Below, one piece after another: positions 15,948-24,924 of a stretch of 62,629 bases of DNA. Numbering within the stretch: the first letter of the stretch is position 1; every line of letters starts with the position of its first letter. Source of the stretch: Lachnospiraceae bacterium (GTDB lineage Bacteria > Bacillota > Clostridia > Lachnospirales > Lachnospiraceae); the NCBI GenBank assembly GCA_024692715.1, contig JAILMH010000067.1, positions 1-62,629 on the forward strand, given 5' to 3'. Position numbers and translations under genes: made by a program. The notes under the pieces are model-generated. The model ran no database searches. It was given only the letters and a program-made list of their open reading frames with translations, and was not told the DNA's origin.

Positions 15948-18900
15948 TCATGATTTCCAATAATTAATGATTGCATTTGCCTCTGCCTTGGCAGCTGACT
16001 TTACATAGCTTGAATTTGTAAGCTTTGAAAGGTCTGAGCTGTTTGTCATATATCCATGCTCAACAATGAGTCCAGGGATACCCTTTGCAGCAGAAGTTCT
16101 GATAACTGAGTAATAATCTCCGTTGTCACCCTGTCTTGTCTTTGCACCACGATTTGTAGTATCAAGTGCATTTGAAACGGCTGAACTGATCTTTGATGCA
16201 AGATTTGGACGACCATATGATGTCAGAGAGTAATAAACCTCTGTACCCTTTGTACTTGTAGATGATGCTGAATTACAATGGATACTTACAAAGAGATTAC
16301 ATCCCTTGTTCTTTGCATAATCAGTTCTGTCTGTAAGTGATACATAAGTATCATCTGTTCTTGTGTAATAAACTTTTACACCTGAATCTTCAAGATAACT
16401 TCCAACCTTCTTTGCAATTGCAAGATTTATATCCTTCTCTTTTGATCCGCTGTAAGTTGCACCGCTGTCGCTTCCGCCGTGTCCCGGATCAAGGCATACT
16501 ACCAAAGAGCTTGTATCGCTGCTGCTGTCATCTGATGATCCGCTTGAAGAAGACGATGTTGAAACCTTGATTCTTATCTCGTTTGTAACACTTGAGTCAT
16601 TCTTTGAAGTTACTGTAAGTGTTACTGTCTTACTTCCTGTAGCCTTAACGCCCTTAACAACACCTTCGTCTGTTACTGTTACATAATCTGTATTTGAGCT
16701 TTCATACTCAACAGAGTCATTTGTTGTTGCTGATGGATCAAAGCTAAGAAGATTTGCTACATTTAATGTGCTTCCCTTCTTAACTGTATAAGATGATGCT
16801 GTCTTTGATGAACCCTTCTTCTTAAGGAATTCAATTGCTGTAGGGTTCATATAATCAACAGTTGCAGGATCACTGTAAAGGTAGCATGAACCTGTTGCCT
16901 TATATGTTGCATTTACATTCTTATAGATAGCCTGAACAGTGTACTCAATTCTCTCACCGTTAGGGATCTTATTGCCATCCGCAACCTTATAGCTCTTTGA
17001 TGTATTCTGGTTGCTAAGGTTTCTAAGCTCAACCTCAGAACCATCCTTAACTGTAAATTCTTTTGATGAAGAATTCTCTTTATAATTCTGACGTGCTACA
17101 CGGTAACCTACAATATTGTCACCATACTTTGAAGTATAGCTCCATGTAAGTCCGGCATCTGATTTTGTACCGCTGTAATACTTAGCCTTAAGGCTTGTAA
17201 CTGCGACCGGACGACCATAGTTTGACACCACTTCAGATGTTACACCTGGATCTCCATCAACTGTATCATAGTCACTTGTCGGCTTGAAGTTAAAGTATGC
17301 TGTACAACGGAAGTAATATGGAACACCCGTTACAACATTTGAAACTTCGATCTTACCATAATTAGAATATCCATCATAGTAGCCGATCTTCCACTTCTTA
17401 TATGTTGAATCAGAAGTCTTGTTTGTGATGAACTTCTTTACATATATATTGTTTCCTGATGATGTAAAGTCAGGGCTTGTTGAATACTCAACGAGATATC
17501 CCTTAGCCTTCTTAACCTTAGAATATGTAAAGTGTATAGATGTAAGGCTGTCAGCACTTGCAGTAACCTGAGGGCAGTTACCTGTTGTAAGCTTAACACC
17601 CTTCTTACCTGTGTATTTAGACTGAGGAACTTCTACTTCTTCACCAAGATCTGTGATAGTAAATGGTGCAGCTGCGATTCTGAATATAAACTTTACGTTC
17701 TTTGAATCAGCGATCGTTACATTATCACTTCCAGCATCCTGATAATTAACTGCTGTACATACAGCGCTCTTATTCTTGATAAGCTTGCCTGTATATGTTT
17801 CAGATGTAAGATTAGTTGATGAAACTGTAATTACATCTTTCTTACTCTTATTCTTTGTTGAATACTGCTCTACATAGTAACCTGCAGGTGCAGCATTTGA
17901 AACGAACTTAAGGTTGATATACTCGTAATTCGGGCCTGACTCAAATGTAAGGATCTTAGGTACACACTGTACATATGCAGGAGCACCGCAGCCTGTTGTA
18001 CCATAAGAATCTGTACCTGTTGCAATCACACGATAAACGAGCTGTCCTTCGCCGCTTGAAACTACGCTTAATGCGTCTGTATCTTTATAAGATCTCTTTT
18101 TCTGACCTTCAGAAAGTGTTGTCCATGTTCCGTCAGCATTTCTTCTGAAAACTGTATATGTAACACTCTTAGCTTTCTTAGGCTTTGCCCACTTAACAGT
18201 TACAACGCCCTTTTTATTCATTGTAGCTTTAAGATTTCTGATGTTATTCATCTGGTTTCTGTCAGCTTCCCATCCGGAAAGAACTGTCAGTGTACCAAAC
18301 TGATATGTAACATCATAGTTGGAAGCCTTTGTATCATTTGTTCCAACCATTGTACAACTGTTATCTGAAACACCGATGGTATCAAGTGAAGCCCAGTCGG
18401 TATATTCTACTGTATCACCAGTTACAAGTGAGCCCTTGATAATATTAGCACTCGGTGCTGTGAGCGGAGTTGCAAGCTTTCCTGACTCACTTGTTACAGT
18501 TGCTTCAGCGCTATCTGTTGAAACCGTGATAGAAGCCGGCTTAATGATATAGTCGAAGCTTACTGATGAAACTACTGTATTATTTGAAATAGCATTTGCG
18601 CTGATCACATACCAGCCTGCATCAACAAGTCCTGTCTTTGAAACTTCGTTTCTGTCTGCCTGATTAGAGCTTGTTGAATAATAATATTTATATGTATATG
18701 ATTCTGATGATGACTTAAGCTTAGTATTCTCTGAGAATGTTACGCCAGTACCATCATATGTATGTGATGATGTCGGATAATCCCAGTCTGAAAGTGAGCC
18801 CGTAGACTCTACCTTTACTGAGCTTACAGCAACTTCATTTGCTGACTCTGTATCAGCTTCCTCTGTGCTGCTCTCCTCTGTGCTTTCATCTTCCACACTG

Positions 18901-19118
18901 TTTTCACTGACCACTTCGGCATCTTCTGTAGATGCTTCTTCAACAGTTGCATCCTCTGTACTCTCCAATGCCTCTGTCTCAACACTCTCTGTTGAAACTG
19001 CATCCTCAGAAACCACTGTTTCAGCACCATAAGCAGCAACAGCAGACACTCCAGATCCACCAAATACCATTGATGCAGAAAGCAGCAGCGCAAGGAATCC
19101 TTTGTACTTCTTTCTCAT
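15948..19118 (-). CDS. Secreted multidomain N-acetylmuramoyl-L-alanine amidase
   Basis: 1056 residues from ATG 19118, which has GGAGG 5 bases upstream; an in-frame reading from 19163 adds 15 residues before the signal peptide and lacks a site. After the signal peptide (about 1-32) comes a Ser/Thr/Glu linker, an MBG/Ig-like domain, a series of Fn3-like domains (about 290-750), a Big_2-type domain (about 770-855, ending in VKGVKATGSKTVTLTV), a Ser/Asp linker, and an Amidase_3 domain (about 874-1056). The zinc ligands His in DPGHGG, Glu in KEKD and His in SIHCN, and the catalytic Glu in IVEHGY are all present. It should cut the lactyl-Ala bond of peptidoglycan, probably in wall turnover or cell separation. 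It heads an operon with a lipoprotein and GHL10. Confidence 0.92.
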   Translation of the reverse strand: MRKKYKGFLALLLSASMVFGGSGVSAVAAYGAETVVSEDAVSTESVETEALESTEDATVEEASTEDAEVVSENSVEDESTEESSTEEADTESANEVAVSSVKVESTGSLSDWDYPTSSHTYDGTGVTFSENTKLKSSSESYTYKYYYSTSSNQADRNEVSKTGLVDAGWYVISANAISNNTVVSSVSFDYIIKPASITVSTDSAEATVTSESGKLATPLTAPSANIIKGSLVTGDTVEYTDWASLDTIGVSDNSCTMVGTNDTKASNYDVTYQFGTLTVLSGWEADRNQMNNIRNLKATMNKKGVVTVKWAKPKKAKSVTYTVFRRNADGTWTTLSEGQKKRSYKDTDALSVVSSGEGQLVYRVIATGTDSYGTTGCGAPAYVQCVPKILTFESGPNYEYINLKFVSNAAPAGYYVEQYSTKNKSKKDVITVSSTNLTSETYTGKLIKNKSAVCTAVNYQDAGSDNVTIADSKNVKFIFRIAAAPFTITDLGEEVEVPQSKYTGKKGVKLTTGNCPQVTASADSLTSIHFTYSKVKKAKGYLVEYSTSPDFTSSGNNIYVKKFITNKTSDSTYKKWKIGYYDGYSNYGKIEVSNVVTGVPYYFRCTAYFNFKPTSDYDTVDGDPGVTSEVVSNYGRPVAVTSLKAKYYSGTKSDAGLTWSYTSKYGDNIVGYRVARQNYKENSSSKEFTVKDGSEVELRNLSNQNTSKSYKVADGNKIPNGERIEYTVQAIYKNVNATYKATGSCYLYSDPATVDYMNPTAIEFLKKKGSSKTASSYTVKKGSTLNVANLLSFDPSATTNDSVEYESSNTDYVTVTDEGVVKGVKATGSKTVTLTVTSKNDSSVTNEIRIKVSTSSSSSGSSDDSSSDTSSLVVCLDPGHGGSDSGATYSGSKEKDINLAIAKKVGSYLEDSGVKVYYTRTDDTYVSLTDRTDYAKNKGCNLFVSIHCNSASSTSTKGTEVYYSLTSYGRPNLASKISSAVSNALDTTNRGAKTRQGDNGDYYSVIRTSAAKGIPGLIVEHGYMTNSSDLSKLTNSSYVKSAAKAEANAIINYWKS

Positions 19119-19306
19119 TTTTACCTCCATAAATATTTTCCATTTCGAACCCTCTGTCCACACACAAAGGTGCTTCTGTCTTTCACACTAAACAGATCGA
19201 AACTATACTAAATAGGGTTTTGTATACCTCTAAAATATAGCACTAAAAAATAAACATGTCATTCAATTTTCATAATCAACACAAAAAATTAAGAATTCTT
19301 TATAAA

Positions 19307-20377
19307 TTATTTACCATTATCGTCAACTTTGTTCAGCGTATCCGGATATGTATCCGTAGGAAGATCAAAGTTTACTGCCTGATCATAAAGAATTTTTGTG
19401 AGATCATCTACGTTATCCTTCGTTACATACATTCCAAAGCCCTGTGAAAGAAGCTCAGGGTCAGTCTTCCCATTATAAACACAGTCAATGATCTTGTCTG
19501 CCACGGCCGGACAATAATGACTTGTTTCATAATAATTGTCCATATTAAGAGTTACGTCATTAAAGCCGCTGAAATTGTAGTAGTCTGTAACTTCAGCAAG
19601 TTTTTTCAAAAATACTATATAACCGTTCGCAATGTCCTTCTGGTATGTATAACCATTGATGGGATTTGTAAATATACGAAGGTTAATATCATATTCATCG
19701 CAAAGATCCACAATATCCTTGATATCCTTAAAGGATTCTTCTCTCGGTGTGTAATAATCCGACCATGTCGCATCAGTCTTATCATAATTGAAGCCTGTAG
19801 GAATACCGAGATTTTCTGTTCCTGTCTCAAGAAGTCTTTCACCGTATTCCGGATCAGTATTCTGATGCTCGCTTATTACTTCTATCGAATCTGAAAGCGT
19901 GATCAGATCAAAATATGCAAGATAAAAATCGACTTTATCCAAGAATGTTCCGTTCCATGGAAAATCTCTTCTGTAAAGCTGCTCCTTATGGAATGTAGGA
20001 TCTACAAAATAAGAAATATCATCCACACCGATAGTCACATTCTTCGGAATGATACCTCTGCCGATAAGTATCTTCAGATGTCTTAAATGCTCAGCGGGTG
20101 TTCCCTCTGAATACGACATATCATAATAATTTCCGTCTTTCATCTTTGAAACATCAAAAAATCCCACACGCGATGATCCAAAAAGAAACGAATCATATTT
20201 ATCCGGATGTGTAAGCACATTATGCATTTTAACGTATGCTTTATTAGGCTCTACTCCATTATTCTGGATATTGTCCACATGAAATACATTATACGGGTCT
20301 AATAAAACTGAGATTGGCACAAATATAACCCCGAGGATCAGTGCAAAAGCCAGACACTTTAGTAAAAATTTCTTCAT
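19307..20377 (-). CDS. SGNH-like membrane-anchored protein, partner of second MBOAT
   Basis: 356 residues with one N-terminal membrane helix (about 5-27). The nucleophile block reads FLFGSSR (Ser69) instead of GDSR, and the C-terminal catalytic pair appears as ETSHY, Glu-x-x-His, instead of Asp-x-x-His. The gene follows the MBOAT gene with a 17-base gap, the same order as in the first pair. It should accept acyl groups from the MBOAT protein and modify an extracellular glycan. The changed catalytic residues may mean a different acceptor or lower activity; the family assignment rests on motif positions and context. Confidence 0.75.
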   Translation of the reverse strand: MKKFLLKCLAFALILGVIFVPISVLLDPYNVFHVDNIQNNGVEPNKAYVKMHNVLTHPDKYDSFLFGSSRVGFFDVSKMKDGNYYDMSYSEGTPAEHLRHLKILIGRGIIPKNVTIGVDDISYFVDPTFHKEQLYRRDFPWNGTFLDKVDFYLAYFDLITLSDSIEVISEHQNTDPEYGERLLETGTENLGIPTGFNYDKTDATWSDYYTPREESFKDIKDIVDLCDEYDINLRIFTNPINGYTYQKDIANGYIVFLKKLAEVTDYYNFSGFNDVTLNMDNYYETSHYCPAVADKIIDCVYNGKTDPELLSQGFGMYVTKDNVDDLTKILYDQAVNFDLPTDTYPDTLNKVDDNGK

Positions 20378-20394
20378 TTTAGTCTCCTCTCACC

Positions 20395-21864
20395 TCAGAA
20401 ATTAAAGTAAATAAATGACTGTGTTGTTCCGCCATGAAGCGTTGAAACGATAATAAATACAGTAAGTGCAGTATATGCTATCCAACGTATAAATGCCGGA
20501 ACTTTTCCAAATTCATTTGGAATATCATGCTTAAGTGAGATGAAATCATATATCATGAGCACAACGAGTGCTGCTGCCAGCTTGAGCAGTGCAAATACTG
20601 TAAGGTTCATGTCGATCATCATCTTATTCCATGCACTTGCAAAGTGAAATACCACACCGTTGTGAAGATGCGTGATTATGAAAAGCGCATCTTCAAGACT
20701 GTCCGCTCTGAAGAATATCCAGCCGATATCCACCATACCAAACGTCAGAAGCCCATGGAAGATATTCGAGATCACTTTTTTTGCACCTGTCTTTTCAGGT
20801 GCATCCTTTTTCACAAAGTGCTTTCTGCAAAATCCTTCAATTACCTGATAAATGCCGTGGAGCCCGCCCCAAAGGACAAAAGTCCAGTTCGCACCATGCC
20901 AAAGTCCGCTGACAAGCATTGTTACCATCTGGTTAAAGTTCTTCCTTGCAGGACTCACTCTTCCTCCGCCAAGCGGAATATACACGTAGTCACGGAACCA
21001 TGTGGAAAGCGAAATATGCCATCTTGACCAGAACTCTCTCACTGACTTCGACCAGTAAGGACTCTTGAAGTTAGTCATAAGATCGATATTAAAAAGCCTT
21101 GCAACACCGATCGCAATGTCTGAATATCCTGAGAAATCACAGTATATCTGGAAAGTGTACATTATCGAAGTGATTATAAATGTCATTCCAAAATAATACG
21201 GAACTGCTCCATATACTGCATCTACATATCTCGAAAGTGAATCAGCGATTATAAGTTTCTTAAAGTAACCCCAGAGCATCATCCTGAGACCGCTTACAGC
21301 CTTTTCCTCATTAAATTCTCTTTTTTCAAAGAACTGATCCATAAGCTCAGGTGCTCTTCCGATAGGACCTGCGATAACCTGCGGGAAGAAAGAAATATGC
21401 AGCGCATATTTTGCAAAATTAAGCTGAGGCTCGATCTTTCCCTTATAAACATCTATCAGATAGCTGACTGTCATAAAGGTGTAGTATGAAATACCAACCG
21501 GCTGGGCAAGCTTAAGTGTATATGGCTGAAGTCCCATCCCAAAAAGATTGGCAAAATCAGCAGCTGATGTTGTTATAAAGTTGAAATACTTAAAGAACAC
21601 CAGGAACGCAAGGCATAAAACAATACCTGCAGTCAAAATATTCTTAACAGATTTCTTTTCACGATTTTTACCTATCGTAACCGCTGCCACCCATGATATG
21701 AACGTGGTCAGCACAAGCAGCGGAAAATACTGCGCGCTGCACGATATATAAAAATACCAGCTGATCACCAGCAGTAATATCCAGCGAACTCTCACCGGAC
21801 ACGCCCAATAAAGCAAAAATACTATGGGCATAAAAAACAAAAAGCTCAATGAATTAAATAACAT
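20395..21864 (-). CDS. MBOAT-family O-acyltransferase (AlgI/DltB-like), second copy
   Basis: 489 residues, about ten to twelve membrane helices. MBOAT blocks FWSRWHISLSTWFRDYVYIPLGGGR and GLWHGANWTFVLWGG are intact, including the catalytic His, and an AGPIGRAPELM segment common to AlgI-like proteins is seen. It shares the layout of the copy at 11150-12589 but differs enough in sequence to be an old duplication or a separate subfamily. With the SGNH gene behind it, it forms a second glycan O-acylation module. It is divergent from an Rrf2 regulator gene across about 90 bases. Confidence 0.9.
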   Translation of the reverse strand: MLFNSLSFLFFMPIVFLLYWACPVRVRWILLLVISWYFYISCSAQYFPLLVLTTFISWVAAVTIGKNREKKSVKNILTAGIVLCLAFLVFFKYFNFITTSAADFANLFGMGLQPYTLKLAQPVGISYYTFMTVSYLIDVYKGKIEPQLNFAKYALHISFFPQVIAGPIGRAPELMDQFFEKREFNEEKAVSGLRMMLWGYFKKLIIADSLSRYVDAVYGAVPYYFGMTFIITSIMYTFQIYCDFSGYSDIAIGVARLFNIDLMTNFKSPYWSKSVREFWSRWHISLSTWFRDYVYIPLGGGRVSPARKNFNQMVTMLVSGLWHGANWTFVLWGGLHGIYQVIEGFCRKHFVKKDAPEKTGAKKVISNIFHGLLTFGMVDIGWIFFRADSLEDALFIITHLHNGVVFHFASAWNKMMIDMNLTVFALLKLAAALVVLMIYDFISLKHDIPNEFGKVPAFIRWIAYTALTVFIIVSTLHGGTTQSFIYFNF

Positions 21865-21885
21865 ATTTTTGTACCTATTTTCCTA

Positions 21886-21914
21886 TTGACATAGTATGAA
21901 TTATTATTTAAAAT
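21886..21914 (+). promoter_or_regulatory. Consensus promoter of the Rrf2 regulator
   Basis: TTGACA, exactly 17 bases, TAAAAT. Directly after the -10 lies AATTA, 9 bases, TAATT (21912-21930), an inverted repeat that could be an autoregulatory site; that part is weak. Confidence 0.75.
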
Positions 21915-21953
21915 TAACTCGCAAGTAATTTATTATATCAGAAAGGATGACGA

Positions 21954-22391
21954 ATGAAAATATCTACCAGAGGGCGCTATGCTGTAAGAGTCATGTTAGA
22001 CCTCGCTCTTCACAACACCGGTGAATATATTAAAGTCAAAGATATAGCCAAACGTCAGGAAATTTCAGAGAAATATCTTGAACAGATCATCTCTATCCTG
22101 AATAAGGCAGGTTTTGTCCATAGTGTACGCGGCGCACAAGGTGGTTATCAGATTGCCGACGATCCTAAAAAATTCACTATAGGAATGATCCTTCGTCTTA
22201 CTGAAGGTTCTCTTTCTCCTGTCGCTTGTCTGGAAAGTGAATCCAATCAATGCGAACGCTGCGATACATGCGAAACACTTGATGTCTGGAAAGACCTTAC
22301 CGCCGCAATCAACAACGTTGTTGATAACGTGACTATCGCAGATCTAGTTGAAAAGCACAATTCATCAATATCATACGACTATGTTATTTGA
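21954..22391 (+). CDS. Rrf2-family transcriptional regulator
   Basis: 145 residues, normal Rrf2 length. STRGRYAVRVMLDLA at the start, the winged helix with EKYLEQIISILNKAGFV, and the wing SVRGAQGGYQIA are the family marks. A cysteine cluster Cys92, Cys100, Cys103, Cys106 resembles the region used for iron-sulfur binding in IscR, with different spacing, and is absent from CymR of Bacillus. GAAAGGATG precedes the ATG. Rrf2 proteins control cysteine or iron-sulfur genes; cysK lies 1.1 kb downstream behind a CymR-like box, so a cysteine or iron-sulfur regulator is likely. Confidence 0.9.
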   Translation: MKISTRGRYAVRVMLDLALHNTGEYIKVKDIAKRQEISEKYLEQIISILNKAGFVHSVRGAQGGYQIADDPKKFTIGMILRLTEGSLSPVACLESESNQCERCDTCETLDVWKDLTAAINNVVDNVTIADLVEKHNSSISYDYVI

Positions 22392-22402
22392 TCTGACATA
22401 AT

Positions 22403-22430
22403 AAAAGGATGCGCCTGTGCGCATCCTTTT
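22403..22430. terminator. Bidirectional terminator
   Basis: A perfect 12-base stem (AAAAGGATGCGC / GCGCATCCTTTT) around CTGT, followed by a T-rich stretch. It separates the convergent Rrf2 and carbamate kinase genes. Confidence 0.9.
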
Positions 22431-22436
22431 CTGTTT

Positions 22437-23375
22437 TTATAAGGCTGTGATCACTGTTCCCTTTTTACCGTTGATAGCATCTCCAACAGCATCAAGTGAT
22501 GTAATGAGCACTTTTCCATTCGGTTTAGCAGTAAGGAATTCGCAGGCAGCTTCGATCTTCGGAAGCATTGTTCCCTTTTCAAACTCTCCATTTTCAGCTA
22601 ATTCCTTAGCCTCTGCCACCGTCATGTGACGTATAGGTGTCTCATCATCCTTTCCAAAACTCTTTTTTACTTCATCGACTCCTGTAAGGATGATAAACTG
22701 ATCAGCATCAAGCTTAACTGCCAGTAATGATGCTATGTCATCTTTTTCTATGACAGCGCTTGCGCCCTGTAAATTTCCGCTCTGCTCAATGACAGGGATT
22801 CCGCCGCCGCCCGCTGCAACAACTATCTGACCTGCATCATAAAGTGTTCTGATAGCCTCCAGCTCAACAATCTGAATAGGCTTCGGCGTAGCAACAACTC
22901 TTAAAAAGCCCTTTCCGTGATCATCAATTGTAAAATTGCCCTTTCTTTCCTCCATTGCAGCTTCTTCGGCTGTCATATGCCGTCCTATGACCTTCGTCGG
23001 ATTATAAAAAGCCTCATCATAAGGATCGACCGTTACCTGAGTAAGAATAGTTGAAACACTCTTGGTGATTCCTCTCATGAGCAATTCTGACTTAAGGGAA
23101 TTCTGAATATCAAAGCCGACATAACCCTGGCTCATTGCAGAACAGACACACATCGCTGCCGGTGAATAATCAGGATAAAGTCTTCTAAGCTCCGTCATAG
23201 CCTTGTGAATCATTGAAACCTGTGGTCCGTTTGAATGTGTGATCGCGAGATCATATCCTCCCTGAACCAGATCTGCCAGTGCTTTTGCTGTTACCTTTAC
23301 AGCCTTAAGCTGCTCATTTGTTGTGTAACCTAATGCCTTGTGGCCAAGAGATACTACTGCTCTGATATTTGCCAT
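22437..23375 (-). CDS. arcC: Carbamate kinase
   Basis: 312 residues from ATG 23375, with GGGGA 7 bases upstream; the TTG at 23393 is not needed. It belongs to the amino acid kinase fold and would make ATP from carbamoyl phosphate and ADP, or the reverse. Supporting blocks are THSNGPQVSMI, SQGYVGFD, GGGGIPVI, ASAVIEKDDIASLLA, ILTGVDEV and KGTMLPKIEAA with the NGKKGTVI ending. The N-terminal loop reads SLGHKALG where most carbamate kinases have ALGGNAL. No arginine deiminase or ornithine carbamoyltransferase gene is beside it. It is convergent with Rrf2 and divergent from cysK. Confidence 0.9.
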   Translation of the reverse strand: MANIRAVVSLGHKALGYTTNEQLKAVKVTAKALADLVQGGYDLAITHSNGPQVSMIHKAMTELRRLYPDYSPAAMCVCSAMSQGYVGFDIQNSLKSELLMRGITKSVSTILTQVTVDPYDEAFYNPTKVIGRHMTAEEAAMEERKGNFTIDDHGKGFLRVVATPKPIQIVELEAIRTLYDAGQIVVAAGGGGIPVIEQSGNLQGASAVIEKDDIASLLAVKLDADQFIILTGVDEVKKSFGKDDETPIRHMTVAEAKELAENGEFEKGTMLPKIEAACEFLTAKPNGKVLITSLDAVGDAINGKKGTVITAL

Positions 23376-23437
23376 TGTAAGTTCCCCTTTCAAGTTTTAC
23401 AGATATGTTTATCATACCATAAAGTTAAAATTTTGGG

Positions 23438-23492
23438 TTGACAAGTTGGCTTATTTGAATTATAAATAATTCATACAATTCAGATAGGAATT
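23438..23492 (+). promoter_or_regulatory. cysK promoter with CymR-like box
   Basis: TTGACA (23438), exactly 17 bases, TATAAA (23461). Overlapping the -10 and start region is an AT-rich stretch that ends in ATAGGAATT (23484-23492). This resembles the GGAATT-ended box bound by CymR, the Rrf2-type cysteine repressor of Bacillus. Binding here would block cysK transcription. Confidence 0.6.
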
Positions 23493-23532
23493 AATAACTT
23501 AATAAATTTCACTCAATTTCCGGAGGTAGATC

Positions 23533-24465
23533 ATGGCAAATATCAAAAAATCATCCACAGAACTCATTGGACACACTCCACTGCTTGAGCTCACTAATTA
23601 TGAGAAGAAAAACGGCATCAATGCCCATATCATTGCAAAGCTTGAGTACTTTAATCCGGCAGGTTCAGTTAAAGACCGTATTGCTTTCGGTCTGATCAAG
23701 GATTACGAAGACCGCGGCGTCATTAAACCGGGCGCCACCCTCATCGAGCCAACCTCCGGAAATACGGGTATAGGAATCGCAGCAGTTGCTGCCGCAAGAG
23801 GCTATCATGCTATTCTCACAATGCCTGAGACAATGTCTGTAGAACGCCGCAACTTCCTCAAAGCCTATGGTGCAGAGATAGTTCTTACTGACGGAGCTTT
23901 AGGTATGAAGGGTGCTGTCGACAAGGCTGAGGAGCTTCATAAAAATACACCCGGATCAGTTATCGTAGGCCAGTTCAACAACCCTGCAAATCCTGCGACC
24001 CACAAGGCAACGACCGGTCCGGAGATCTGGGAAGATACTGACGGAAACGTTGACTTCTTCGTTGCCGGTGTCGGCACAGGCGGAACCCTCTCAGGTGTAG
24101 GACAGTATCTTAAAGAGAAAAATCCCAATGTAAAGATCATCGCTGTAGAGCCGGCATCAAGTCCGGTACTTTCAAAGGGTGTTGCCGGCCCCCACAAGAT
24201 TCAGGGAATCGGTGCAAACTTTGTTCCTGCAACTCTCGATACTACAATCTACGATGAGATCATCACCATCGAAAACGATGATGCATTCAAAGTCGGCAGA
24301 GCAGTTGCCCATGCTGAAGGAATCCTTGTGGGTATCTCTTCCGGTGCCGCTGTACATGCTGCTGAGCTTATCGCAGCCCGTCCGGAAAATGCAGGCAAAA
24401 ATATAGTTGTCCTTCTTCCTGACAATGGCGACAGATATCTTTCAACACCGCTTTATCAGGATTAA
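23533..24465 (+). CDS. cysK: Cysteine synthase (O-acetylserine sulfhydrylase)
   Basis: 310 residues, normal for CysK. It joins sulfide and O-acetyl-L-serine to give L-cysteine and acetate, using PLP. Lys47 in NPAGSVKDR is the PLP lysine; PTSGNTGIG at 73-81 binds the substrate carboxylate; [10 protein letters not shown] is the phosphate loop and ISSGAAVHA the C-terminal serine segment. GGAGG lies 7 bases before the ATG. It has its own promoter with a CymR-like operator and ends at a terminator. CysK is chosen over CysM because of the typical GTGGTLSG and EPASSPVLS segments. Confidence 0.94.
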   Translation: MANIKKSSTELIGHTPLLELTNYEKKNGINAHIIAKLEYFNPAGSVKDRIAFGLIKDYEDRGVIKPGATLIEPTSGNTGIGIAAVAAARGYHAILTMPETMSVERRNFLKAYGAEIVLTDGALGMKGAVDKAEELHKNTPGSVIVGQFNNPANPATHKATTGPEIWEDTDGNVDFFVAGVGTGGTLSGVGQYLKEKNPNVKIIAVEPASSPVLSKGVAGPHKIQGIGANFVPATLDTTIYDEIITIENDDAFKVGRAVAHAEGILVGISSGAAVHAAELIAARPENAGKNIVVLLPDNGDRYLSTPLYQD

Positions 24466-24485
24466 AAATCTCATACAACAAAAAA

Positions 24486-24516
24486 GATCGCACTCCGGTA
24501 TATTCGAAGTGCGATC
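24486..24516. terminator. Bidirectional terminator
   Basis: A 9-base stem GATCGCACT/AGTGCGATC with A-run before and CTTTTATTTTTT after. It lies between convergent cysK and the LspA-like gene. Confidence 0.88.
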
Positions 24517-24519
24517 CTT

Positions 24520-24924
24520 TTATTTTTTTATAAATTCAATCATTGCTGTCATTGCGGCCCCGATGTAGATAAAGAAGTCTCCTATATTGTATACATATTT
24601 ACCTATCGGGATATAGTCAACAACATATCTTTTCTTTAGCCTGTCAACAGTATTGCTCACAGCCCCGCCAAAGATCAGTGCCCATCCAAGCTTCTCAAAG
24701 GAAAGCCCTTTGGTATCCTCAGGGCTCATAACAAGCCCAATACCTATGACCGACGTAAGTGCTGCAGATACCGCTGCGACAACGTTACTGTGCTCATCAA
24801 ATCTATTGGCTGCAAAGCCCTTATTCCTGACTATCTTCTTACCCTTACGTTCCTGGTACTCTTTGATAAGGAGATCAGATGCTGCTGCAGCCGCAGAAAC
24901 AGCTAAATATCCGACTTTTTTCAC
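24520..24924 (-). CDS. Signal peptidase II-like (LspA family) membrane protein
   Basis: 134 residues with about four membrane segments. RNKGFAANRF stands for the N-x-G-x-A-F box, GGAVSNTVDRL gives Asp94 and YIPIGKYVYNIGDFFIYIG gives Asp116, matching the two catalytic aspartates of lipoprotein signal peptidase. The protein is shorter than usual (about 150-170) and the N-terminal part deviates, so it may be a second, divergent LspA. It would cut the signal peptide before the lipid-modified Cys. Its ATG overlaps the stop of the ClpX-like gene by 4 bases, so it is coupled to that gene. Confidence 0.8.
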   Translation of the reverse strand: MKKVGYLAVSAAAAASDLLIKEYQERKGKKIVRNKGFAANRFDEHSNVVAAVSAALTSVIGIGLVMSPEDTKGLSFEKLGWALIFGGAVSNTVDRLKKRYVVDYIPIGKYVYNIGDFFIYIGAAMTAMIEFIKK

